This document shows positions 25,139 through 33,500 of a DNA stretch of 43,500 bases, piece after piece. How positions within the stretch are numbered: the first letter of the stretch is position 1; the number at the start of each line of letters is the position of its first letter. The notes beneath the pieces are model-generated. The model ran no database searches. It was not told the origin of the DNA and saw nothing but the letters and a program-made list of their open reading frames with translations. The stretch covers positions 1 through 43,500 of the forward strand of contig CAAESW010000052.1 of the NCBI GenBank assembly GCA_900758845.1. Reading direction: 5' to 3'. Position numbers and translations under genes: made by a program. The DNA is from an uncultured Collinsella sp. GTDB lineage: Bacteria > Actinomycetota > Coriobacteriia > Coriobacteriales > Coriobacteriaceae.

Positions 25139-25993
25139 ATGGCTGAACTGCTGAAGGGTGCTCCCGTTGCCCGTGCTTTGACTGAGGAGCTTGCCGCTCG
25201 CTGCGCAGCCCTGCGCGAGCGGGGCGTTGTTCCGACGTTGGCTATCGTGCGCGTGGGCGAGCGCGAGGACGACCTGTCCTATGAGCGTGGCACTCTTAAA
25301 CGCTGCGAAAAGGTTGGCATCGAGGCTCGTCGCGTTTTGCTTCCTGCCGACGTCTCGCAGGACGAGCTGCTGGCGGCTATCGAGGGCATTAATGCCGACT
25401 TGGCTGTTCATGGCTGCCTGATGTTCCGCCCGCTGCCCGCCGGCCTTGACGAGAACGCCGTCGCCGCAGTGCTCGATCCCGCCAAGGACGTTGACTCCAT
25501 GACGCCGGCTTCGCTGCTCACCACGCTTTCGGGGCGCGGCGAGGGTTTTGCCCCCTGCACAGCCGAAGCCGTGCTTGCTTTGCTGGATCATTACGGCGTT
25601 GAGCTGGATGGAGCTAAGGTTGCTGTGGTCGGGCGCTCGCTGGTGATCGGGCGTCCCGTTGCCGCCATGCTTACGGCGCGCAATGCCACCGTGACGACGT
25701 GCCATACGCATACGCGCGACCTTGCTGCCGAGTGCCGTGCGGCTGATATTGTGGTTGCGGCCGTTGGGCGCGCGCACACGATTGGTGTGGACGCGGTTCG
25801 CGAGGGCCAGACGATCATCGATGTGGGCATTAACTGGGATGAGGACGCTGGCAAGCTGGTGGGTGACGTCGATTTTGTTGCCGCGGCGCCGGTTGTTGGT
25901 GCCATCACCCCCGTGCCGGGCGGCGTGGGGGCTGTGACCACCGCGATTCTCGCCAAACACGTGATTGAGGCGGCGGAGCGCGCATCGAAATAG
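25139..25993 (+). CDS. folD: FolD-type methylene-THF dehydrogenase, cyclohydrolase residues replaced
   Basis: 284 residues, the usual FolD length. The Rossmann part is intact: VVGRSLVIGRPVAAML for NADP, TVTTCHTHTRDL, ADIVVAAVGRA, and PVPGGVGAVTTAIL at the end. The catalytic segment normally reads YxxxKxK; here it is Tyr48-ERG-Thr52-L-Lys54, so the first Lys (Lys54 in E. coli), needed for cyclohydrolase, is Thr52. The VQLPLP loop is MFRPLP, so the conserved Gln is Phe96. The Asp in KDVD is kept. This suggests a dehydrogenase-only enzyme paired with FchA upstream. ATG 25139 follows AGAGAGGA. With fhs elsewhere in the window, the formate to methylene-THF route is complete. Confidence 0.93.
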   Translation: MAELLKGAPVARALTEELAARCAALRERGVVPTLAIVRVGEREDDLSYERGTLKRCEKVGIEARRVLLPADVSQDELLAAIEGINADLAVHGCLMFRPLPAGLDENAVAAVLDPAKDVDSMTPASLLTTLSGRGEGFAPCTAEAVLALLDHYGVELDGAKVAVVGRSLVIGRPVAAMLTARNATVTTCHTHTRDLAAECRAADIVVAAVGRAHTIGVDAVREGQTIIDVGINWDEDAGKLVGDVDFVAAAPVVGAITPVPGGVGAVTTAILAKHVIEAAERASK

Positions 25994-26030
25994 GCGTTTT
26001 GGGCTGTTTGAGGGGGTTAGCTATATACCA

Positions 26031-26262
26031 CGTGGTCAAACAATGCCAAATATGAGTACTGTTGCCAAGATAGTCACATATGTCTTACGTCTTTTTGGCT
26101 TCCTAACGGTATCCATTATCGTTAGGAAGCCTATTTTATTGAACTTATGGGGAATAACGTTGTCTTGCTTTTGGGCAAATGGGGATTTTCGGCACTCGTT
26201 ACAGGGAAATTTGCTGCCACTAAATTGGTGACAGTACTCATATTTGGCATTTTTTGACCACG
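26031..26262. repeat. MITE-like element with 38-bp imperfect terminal inverted repeats (family B)
   Basis: Bases 26031-26068 and 26225-26262 match as inverted repeats at 35 of 38 positions (core ATGCCAAATATGAGTACTGT). Between them is a perfect 12-bp hairpin, 26097-26108 (GGCTTCCTAACG) with 26120-26131, followed by TATTTTATT. The 232-base unit is much more AT-rich than its neighbours and has no convincing gene. It fills the gap between folD and the C69 dipeptidase. The layout is that of a non-autonomous mobile or structured repeat; no target-site duplication is obvious. Confidence 0.75.
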
Positions 26263-26348
26263 GGGGCTGCCGAGGCCGTGGTTTCGCCCTTTTTGCGTCG
26301 AAGCGATACACTGTTGCCGTTTGATTTCTTCGCTCAAGGAGGATGCGC

Positions 26349-27872
26349 ATGCCGTGCACAACGATTCTGGTCGGTAAGAACGCGAGCTACGACGGGTCGA
26401 CCCTGGTCGCGCGTAACGAGGACTCGTCCAACGGGGTGTTTGAGCCCAAGCGTATGCGCGTGGTGCATCCCGACGAGCAGCCGCGCGTCTACACGAGCGT
26501 CCTGAGCCACCTGACCGTTGAACTGCCCAATAACCCCATGCGCTACACGAGCGTCCCCGATGTTGTCCCGGGCCACGGCATCTGGGCCGAGGCCGGTTTC
26601 AACGAGCTCAATGTGGGCATGTCCGCAACCGAGACGCTCACTACCAACGAGCGCGTTCGCGGTGCCGACCCGCTTGTGGACTACGTGCCCGCCAAGGGCA
26701 ACGAGGGTGAGGACGGCTATGTGCCGGCGCAGCCTGGTGGCCTGGGCGAGGAGGATATGGTGACCCTGGTCCTGCCCTACGCCAAGTCCGCCCGCGACGG
26801 CGTTCGTATCCTGGGCGACCTGCTCGAGCGCTACGGCACCTACGAGAACAACGGCATCGCCTTTAGTGATGTGGACGAGATCTGGTGGCTCGAGACCACC
26901 GGCGGCCACCACTGGATCGCCAAGCGCGTGCCCGACGACGCCTATGTAACCATGCCCAACCAGCTGGGCATCGACAGTTTTGACCTGGATGACGCCGAGG
27001 GCGCCCAGGCCGACCACATGTGTTCCGCCGACCTGCGCTCCTGGATGGCCGAGTGGCATCTGGACCTGACGCTGGGCGTCGAGGGCTACGGCCCGGCTGC
27101 GGTCTTTAACCCGCGCGAGGCCTTTGGCTCGCACAGCGACAGCGACCACGTCTACAACACGCCGCGCGCCTGGTACATGCAGCGCTGCCTCAACCCCAGC
27201 GACGTGTGGGATGGCCCCGACGCCGACTACACGCCCGAGAGCGACGATATCCCCTGGAGCCGCGTGCCCGAGCGTAAGGTGACCATCGAGGACATCAAGT
27301 ACGTACTCTCGAGCCACTACCAGGGTACGGAGTACGACTGCTACGGCAGCAAGGGCACGCCCGCCACGCGCGGCGCCTATCGTCCCATCGGCATCAACCG
27401 CAACAGCCAGCTCGCCGTGCTGCAGCTGCGCCCCTATGCGCAGCCGGCCTATCGCGCCGTGCAGTGGATGGCGTTTGGCTCCAACTCGTTTAACGCGCTG
27501 GTTCCGCTGTACGCCAACGTCGAGACCATGCCCGAGTACTATGCCGACACACAGGCTCGCGTGACGTCCGAAAACTTCTACTGGGCCAACCGCCTGATCG
27601 GCGCGCTGGCTGACGTCCGCTTCCATGAGTGCGGTCGCGCGGTCGAGGACTACCAGGAGAAGGTCGGTGGCATGGGCCACAAGCAGATCCATGACGTCGA
27701 TGCTGCCGTAGCCGTTCTGCCCGAGGTCGAGGTGCCTGCCGAGCTTGCACGCGCCAACGAGGACTTTGCCGAGCGTGTGCGCGTGGAGACCGATGCCCTG
27801 CTGGGCAAGGTGCTCTACACCACGAGCTGCGCCATGAAGAACTCTTTCGCGATGAATGACAACGTGAGGTAG
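26349..27872 (+). CDS. C69-family dipeptidase
   Basis: 507 residues. C69 dipeptidases are Ntn-hydrolases that cleave dipeptides; the nucleophile is the Cys near the N-terminus. It opens MPCTTILVGKNASYDGSTLV, with Cys3 in the expected place, then ARNEDS and VPGHGIWAEAGFNE. The middle has TGGHHWIAKRVPDD and MPNQLGID; a C-terminal YTTSCAMKNSF is also typical. ATG 26349 is chosen over ATG 26343 because AAGGAGG at 26336-26342 touches the earlier one but sits 6 bases before 26349. There is no signal peptide, so it is likely cytoplasmic. It probably digests imported peptides. Confidence 0.93.
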   Translation: MPCTTILVGKNASYDGSTLVARNEDSSNGVFEPKRMRVVHPDEQPRVYTSVLSHLTVELPNNPMRYTSVPDVVPGHGIWAEAGFNELNVGMSATETLTTNERVRGADPLVDYVPAKGNEGEDGYVPAQPGGLGEEDMVTLVLPYAKSARDGVRILGDLLERYGTYENNGIAFSDVDEIWWLETTGGHHWIAKRVPDDAYVTMPNQLGIDSFDLDDAEGAQADHMCSADLRSWMAEWHLDLTLGVEGYGPAAVFNPREAFGSHSDSDHVYNTPRAWYMQRCLNPSDVWDGPDADYTPESDDIPWSRVPERKVTIEDIKYVLSSHYQGTEYDCYGSKGTPATRGAYRPIGINRNSQLAVLQLRPYAQPAYRAVQWMAFGSNSFNALVPLYANVETMPEYYADTQARVTSENFYWANRLIGALADVRFHECGRAVEDYQEKVGGMGHKQIHDVDAAVAVLPEVEVPAELARANEDFAERVRVETDALLGKVLYTTSCAMKNSFAMNDNVR

Positions 27873-27971
27873 GGATTTCCCGTCGATCGAATAGCGCTAA
27901 AACGCTTTGTCGCTTTCGTTCAATCTTGGGTACAAGAACGCCAATGCAGTTGTTTGTGATTGGAGACAACC

Positions 27972-28388
27972 ATGGTTATGAAACTCGATCAGCTTGTTAA
28001 CGGGGCCATCAACGTGGGCTTTGGCGCTGCCGCCGTTGCTGTCGAAGGCGGCAAGAAGGTCCTCGACGACCTTAATACCAAAGGCGAGCAGGTCCGCAAG
28101 GACACCGCCACTCCCGATATCGCCCGCAGTGTGTCCGACATGTTCGAGCAGGCCGGCGGCACCATCTCCGACCTGACCGAGCGCTTGGGCATGCAGGGCG
28201 AGACCGCGGCCCAGCGCGTGCTTGACGAGCTCATCCTTGCCCGGGTCCGCGTCATGACCGCCCCCGAGCGCACGGCCTTCCTGGCCCATGTGCGCGACAT
28301 CGTCGATTCGGTCGAGGACAACGTGACCTCGGTGCCCGTCGAGTCCGTTGAGCCCGACGATGCGAAGGATACCGAAGAGGCTGAGTAG
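27972..28388 (+). CDS. Phasin-like small helical protein
   Basis: 138 residues from ATG 27972, with GGAG about 6 bases upstream. A short Gly/Ala-rich helix (INVGFGAAAVAVEGGKKVLDDL) leads into amphipathic helices (DIARSVSDMFEQAGGTISDLTERLG, in part) and a highly acidic tail (DDAKDTEEAE). That pattern resembles phasin-like or polymer/lipid-surface proteins. Its stop is 8 bases from the AarF/UbiB gene, so they are co-transcribed, and a helper role for that membrane-linked kinase is possible. No enzyme motif is seen. Confidence 0.65.
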   Translation: MVMKLDQLVNGAINVGFGAAAVAVEGGKKVLDDLNTKGEQVRKDTATPDIARSVSDMFEQAGGTISDLTERLGMQGETAAQRVLDELILARVRVMTAPERTAFLAHVRDIVDSVEDNVTSVPVESVEPDDAKDTEEAE

Positions 28389-28396
28389 CAGCGCAG

Positions 28397-30160
28397 ATGG
28401 CAGATTCCACCACCGATTACAACAATCTAGATCCCTTGGGTGACGAGGCGGCGGTTGTCGATGAGGTCGACGCCGCCGTCTCGGGCGCTCGCAAGAAGCC
28501 GCGCGCTGTCGATATGGTGCCCGAGGAGCCCGACGCGATGGCGCCGGACGAGGAATACCAGCTCACGCCGGCGGGTCGTCGCGAACGCATCGGGCAGATT
28601 GTTCGCCTGGTCAAAAAGTACCGCGTGTGGGATAACCTCACGCCGGTTCGTTTGCGCCGCCTGCTCGAGGAACTCGGCCCCATGTTCGTCAAGATGGGGC
28701 AGATTCTGGCCAACCGGTCCGAGATTCTGCCGCAACGCTTTTGCGACGAGCTGCGTCGTCTGCGCTCCGACGTGGAGCCGGTGCCGTACGAGGTAGTGCT
28801 CCGCTGCTTGGAAGAGGAATACGGCTTGCGCCTGGGGGAGATGTTCGATGCGATCGACCCCAATCCGCTTGGTAGCGCATCGCTCGCGCAGGTGCACCGC
28901 GCTCGTCTGGTGACGGGCGAGGACGTGGCCGTCAAGGTGCAGCGCCCCGGTGCGCAGCAGGTTATGGCGCAGGACATCGATATCATCCGCTCGGTGGTGC
29001 GTATCGTTTCCAAGTTCGTCAACACCGATCAATTCGTTGACCTGCACGGCGTGGTCGAGGAGCTGTGGACCTCGTTTCGCGAGGAGACCAACTTTTTGGC
29101 CGAGGCCAAAAACCTCAATGACTTTTACGAGTTCCATAAGAGCGTTCATGGCGTGACGTGCCCTAAATCCTATCTGGACCTGTGCACCGAGCACGTGGTG
29201 GTTATGGACTACGTCGACGGCATTTCGATCGCCGATCCTGAACGCTTGGTGGCCGAGGGTTATGACTTGGAAAAGATCGGTGCCGCAATCGTCGAGGACT
29301 ACTCGACGCAGGTGCTCGATGACGGCTTTTTCCATGCCGACCCGCATGCGGGAAACATCATTCTCAAGGACGGCATCGTCTACTTTATCGACTTGGGCAT
29401 GGTCGGACGCATGTCGAGTCACGATCGCGGTATCGTCAAGGACATGATTTTCGCCGTGGCCGAGGGTGACGTGCCCAAGCTCAAGGATTCGCTCATGCGC
29501 TTTGCTGTGACGCGCGGCGATTCGGCCGAGCTTGACCATTCGGCCTTTTTGTCCGATTTGGACTTTATCGTGGCTGACTTTGCGGGCCTTGACCTTAAGG
29601 ACCTGGATATCGGTGAGTTTTTGACCTCGCTGTTAAACCTCGCGCGCAAAAATGACGTTGAGCTGCCGAGCGTGGTCACGATGTTCGCCCGCGGCATGGT
29701 GACGCTCGAGGGCCTGTTGACCGAGTACATGCCTAACGTCAACATGATCCAGATCATCCAGACGCACATCAAAAACGAGAAGAGCACCTACGCCCGCATG
29801 CGCGAGATGAGCCGCGACTTTGCAGCGAGCAGTTATCGCGCGGCGAAGGGCTCGCTCGAGGCGGCCGAGTATCTGGGCTTGGCTTCGCGCATGCTCACAC
29901 GCGGCCAGCTTAAGGTGAACACGCAGATCATGAGCAGCGATAAGGCGCTGCGACAGCTGGGCGGAATTATCGACCGCATGTCGATGGCAATTGTGATTGC
30001 CGGCCTGTTTATCGGTTCGTCGGTGGTGTACTACGCGCGCATCGAGCCGGTTGTGTTTGGTATCCCGGTCATTGGCTTTATGGGCTACGTGAGCGCGCTG
30101 GTGCTGGCACTTATGCTGGGCCGCAATATCTGGCTCAACAGCCACGGCGGCAAGCACTAG
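28397..30160 (+). CDS. AarF/UbiB/ABC1-family atypical kinase
   Basis: 587 residues. The family's hallmark motifs are all visible: the KxGQ motif in FVKMGQILANRSEILP (about residues 98-113), the Ala-rich loop in GSASLAQVH, the ATP Lys in VAVKVQRPG, the Glu in EETNFLAEAKN, the catalytic loop HADPHAGNI, and DLG in FIDLGMVGR. Two transmembrane helices close the protein (SMAIVIAGLFIGSSVVYY and FGIPVIGFMGYVSALVLALML). In proteobacteria UbiB supports ubiquinone synthesis as an ATPase, not a protein kinase; the role in an anaerobe is likely in lipid or quinone transport. The N-terminal 60 residues are an acidic extension. There is no ribosome site, consistent with coupling to the gene before it. It ends in a terminator. 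Confidence 0.93.
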   Translation: MADSTTDYNNLDPLGDEAAVVDEVDAAVSGARKKPRAVDMVPEEPDAMAPDEEYQLTPAGRRERIGQIVRLVKKYRVWDNLTPVRLRRLLEELGPMFVKMGQILANRSEILPQRFCDELRRLRSDVEPVPYEVVLRCLEEEYGLRLGEMFDAIDPNPLGSASLAQVHRARLVTGEDVAVKVQRPGAQQVMAQDIDIIRSVVRIVSKFVNTDQFVDLHGVVEELWTSFREETNFLAEAKNLNDFYEFHKSVHGVTCPKSYLDLCTEHVVVMDYVDGISIADPERLVAEGYDLEKIGAAIVEDYSTQVLDDGFFHADPHAGNIILKDGIVYFIDLGMVGRMSSHDRGIVKDMIFAVAEGDVPKLKDSLMRFAVTRGDSAELDHSAFLSDLDFIVADFAGLDLKDLDIGEFLTSLLNLARKNDVELPSVVTMFARGMVTLEGLLTEYMPNVNMIQIIQTHIKNEKSTYARMREMSRDFAASSYRAAKGSLEAAEYLGLASRMLTRGQLKVNTQIMSSDKALRQLGGIIDRMSMAIVIAGLFIGSSVVYYARIEPVVFGIPVIGFMGYVSALVLALMLGRNIWLNSHGGKH

Positions 30161-30211
30161 AGGCTGCGACCGTCACCGCATTTTCCTATCGCAAACAATA
30201 GCTTTTACCAT

Positions 30212-30239
30212 GGGCTTCGCCTGCGTGCGAGGCCCTTTT
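30212..30239 (+). terminator. Intrinsic terminator after AarF/UbiB gene
   Basis: GGGCTTCGC (30212-30220) pairs with GCGAGGCCC (30227-30235) around a 6-base loop, with TTTT at 30236-30239. It separates the AarF transcript from the riboswitch unit. Confidence 0.88.
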
Positions 30240-30252
30240 GCGTGATACCATT

Positions 30253-30280
30253 TTGACGGTAATAATCGATGGCCTAGATG
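30253..30280 (+). promoter_or_regulatory. Candidate promoter of the B12 riboswitch transcript
   Basis: TTGACG at 30253-30258 is a good -35 box. The best -10, TAGATG at 30275-30280, is 16 bases away and is a poor match. It lies between the AarF terminator and the first riboswitch helix. Confidence 0.4.
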
Positions 30281-30283
30281 GTG

Positions 30284-30444
30284 GTGCGGAGACGCACGAA
30301 TGCGCGGTTATCCTGCGCATTTGGGAGAATCGGGGTGCAAGTCCCCGGCTGTACCAGTAACCGTAATTCCTCTTGGCTCGGGATGCTCGCGTCGCAGATC
30401 GGACGACGTGCCCGAGTCGTTAAGGTTAAGTCGGATCGCCTCCC
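30284..30444 (+). promoter_or_regulatory. Cobalamin riboswitch
   Basis: The aptamer core is present in order. There is a helix GTGCG/CGCAC (30284-30297) and one TGCGC/GCGCA (30301-30319). GGGAGAAT (30323-30330) follows, then CGGGG-TGCAAGT-CCCCG (30331-30347), GGCTGTACCAGTAACCGTAA (30347-30366), a long variable stem with CTCGGG/CCCGAG, and a B12 box AAGTCGGATCGCCTCCC (30428-30444). The B12 box differs from the consensus but keeps the AGTCGGA part. After it, 30449-30484 forms a hairpin (GCGGC-TTTT-GCCGC core), the likely expression platform. Such elements turn genes off when adenosyl- or methyl-cobalamin is plentiful. The regulated genes here are two surface proteins. Confidence 0.88.
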
Positions 30445-30591
30445 GTCTTGCATGCGGCTGCGGCTTTTGCCGCCGGTGTGCATAGGGCTCTGGAGGGAAG
30501 GGGGACCCCGATGGGGGAACTCGAGCGCAACATGCGCGATGACGTGGGGCAGTCTCAAGGCAACGCTCCAAGTACAGACAGTAGGAGACAA

Positions 30592-33500
30592 ATGGATATG
30601 TTTGAGGACGAGCGCCAGCGCGTCTCGCATCGCCGTGGCGCAATTGCGCGCGGCGTAGCCAAGCGCGGCCTGGTGGCATTCCTGGCCTTCGCGATGGCCT
30701 TTGGCACCACACCGGCTCAGCTGTGGGCCGAGGGCGCCGAGGGCATTGCCGAGGCTGTGGCTCAGGCTGCGACGCCGGGCGAGGACGCAGCGCTTGCGGG
30801 CGGTACCGCTGAGCAGAGCGGCGCCGAGGTTTCGGATTCCGAGGGCGCGCCTGCAGCTAGTGCAGCCATAACAGAGGCAGCAACTGGCGGCGAAGGCTCG
30901 GCGACGGGGGAGAGCCCTGCCACGAGCGAGCAGTCTTCGACGGCATCCGCTGGCCAAGCGGGATCTGCCGCCGCGGCTGCCGTTCAGACAGAGAACCCGA
31001 CAGAAACCGGCGATGTCGCCAAGAAGCAGGTCGAGGTCTCGTTCTCGATTATCGGCACCGATGCTGACGGCAAGGCTCAGACCTGGGTGGCACCTACGCA
31101 GCTCAAGCTCGACGAGGGCGCGACGGCTGCGGATGCCTTCATTAAGCTGCAGGAGAAGATGGGCCTCAAGGCGAAGTACGAACCGAACACGGCATACGGT
31201 TTCTACCTCGAAAGCATCACATCTCCGAGCGATGGTCGCACGCTTGCCTACGATCCGACGACTTATGCCTTCTGGCAGCTGTTCGTCGACGGCGCGTCTT
31301 CCTCGGTTGGCGCGAGCAGCGTCAAGCTCACCCAGGGGCAGAAGATTGAGTTTGCCTATACGGCTGGTAGCTCGTCCCCTGTCGTTAAGGACCAGGTTGC
31401 CGCAAATGTGACCGTCATTGGTCGCGATGCCCAGGGCAAGACTCAGACTTGGGTCGATAACGCGCAGTATGTGGTGACGTCCGGCTCGAGCGCACTTGAC
31501 CTTACGAAGGTCGCGCTCGAGGCGAATGATATTGACGCCGTTGCTGCGGGCTCCTTCATTCTGAGCCTTAAGTACAACGGTGTTGAGCTGGGTACGCCCC
31601 AAGATTATTCGACCTATTGGCAGCTGTTTATCAACGGCAAGTCGAGTGACTATACGGCGGACAATGTCACCATCCATGCCGGCGATACCGTCACGTGGTT
31701 CTACGGTGGCTGGGGCGACCAGTTGCCGTCCGATTCTGTCCATGCTTCTGTTCAGGTTCTCGGTAAGGACAAGGACGGCAAGCAGCAGGTTTGGGCTTCG
31801 ACGGGTCAGACGAGTCTCAAGGCGGGCTCTACTGCCAAGGATCTCCTTGAGCAGACCGGCCTTAAGCTCGATGCTAGCGAATCGTCTTGGGGCTGGTTCC
31901 TCAACGGTATTACTTCGCCGTTCGACAGTAAGTCCTATGGCTGGGATGCTGCGACCAAGAGCTATTGGCGCTTCTACGTAAATGGCAAGTTCGCCGACGT
32001 TGGCGCCGGTGCCTACAAGCTCCAGGAGGGTGACGCCGTCACCTTTATGTATGGTGCTGACGCCGATGCCCTCCCCGGTCAGGTGCTTGGATCCGCCGAT
32101 GTTATCGGTCCCGATGTCAACGGCAACAATACTCGCTGGGGCTCGGCAAGCAGTGTTTCTTTGCCTGAAGGCTCTACTGCCCAGAACCTTATTGAGACGG
32201 TTCTGAAGGCCAAGGGCGTTACGTACAACGGCTCCCAGAGTGGCGAGTACTGGTTCCTCAATTCCATCAAATCGCCGTTCGAAGACAAGTCGTACGGTTA
32301 TGATGCTGCGACCAATAAATATTGGCACCTGTATATCAATGGAGAGCCCTCCTTACTCTGCGCCAATCAGATTACGCTCAAGAGCGGCGATAAGGTCACG
32401 CTTGCCTATACCACCGACGATTCGCCCATGCCCGATCCCGACAAGGTTGTCGTGGACCCGAGTGCGACGACTCCTGATTGGGATGCCGAGTGGGCCGGCT
32501 ACGGCAACAGTGGCAACGGTTCGACCGTAACGGATGCCAAGACGCCTGCGCAGGCCGCCGGTCTTAAGTGGGCCTTCGATTGGAAGGCCGAGTCTGGTCA
32601 GCAGTATGCCAACTGCAGCGAACCTGTCATCGCCAACGGCTTTGTGTACATCGCGACCGAGAACGAGCTCATCAAGATCGATTCGTCCACGGGCAAAAAG
32701 GTTGCCTCTGCGCCGCTTGCCTCCAAGGTGAGCTATACCTCTCGTCCGATCTATACCAATGGCCTTATCATCGTTCCGCTCAACGGCGGTGCGGTCCAGG
32801 CGATTACTGCAGACAAGCTGATCTGCAAGTGGCTGACGCCTGGTTTGACGGACTTGACGCAGAGCTCCTGCACCGTCGTTTCGGACGGCGAGTACGTCTA
32901 TGTAGGCTCGGTCGATATTTCGTATGACGAGAATTACAACGCGACCTACGGCAACGGCTCCTTTGCGCGCATTAAGATTGCCACGGGCGAAGTTTCTTGG
33001 CAGAACATCGACCCTGCCGAGGGCTATTACTGGACTGGTGCGGCTTTGACGGATAAGTATGCCATCGTTCCTACGAGCGCGGGTACGCTTAAGTGCATTG
33101 ATAAGACGACGGGCGATGTCGTTTCGACCATGAAGCTCGGCGCTGTCGCAAATGCCGATTGCATTGCCGATCCGTCCAATGGTTCGACCTTCTATCAGAT
33201 GACGCACGACGGAAAGCTCCATGTGATTTCGCTTTCGGCGAAGGGCGTGCTGAGTGAACAGAAGACGGTTGATCTGGGCCTTACGAATAATCTGAGCGCC
33301 CCTGCGGTGTCTGGTGACAATCTGATTGTCGGCGGACAGACGGCTACTGGCTCTGCTCTGGTTCTCTATAACCTGAAGACGGGTAAGACCACGATGGTCA
33401 CCGCTGCTGACGGTAAAGAGCTACCGGCCGGATTTAACGGTATTGCTGCTACTCCGCTGGTGAGTGTTCAGGGCGGCAAGACCTATGTGTACTTCACCGT

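Noticed and set aside
26031..26262. Small protein genes inside the inverted-repeat element
   Set aside because: Open frames on both strands have no ribosome site and run into the repeat arms; the sequence looks structural.
30274..32328. A 684-codon minus-strand frame over the riboswitch and the start of the DUF4430 gene
   Set aside because: The plus strand has a riboswitch and conserved domains; the minus frame has no ribosome site or family likeness.
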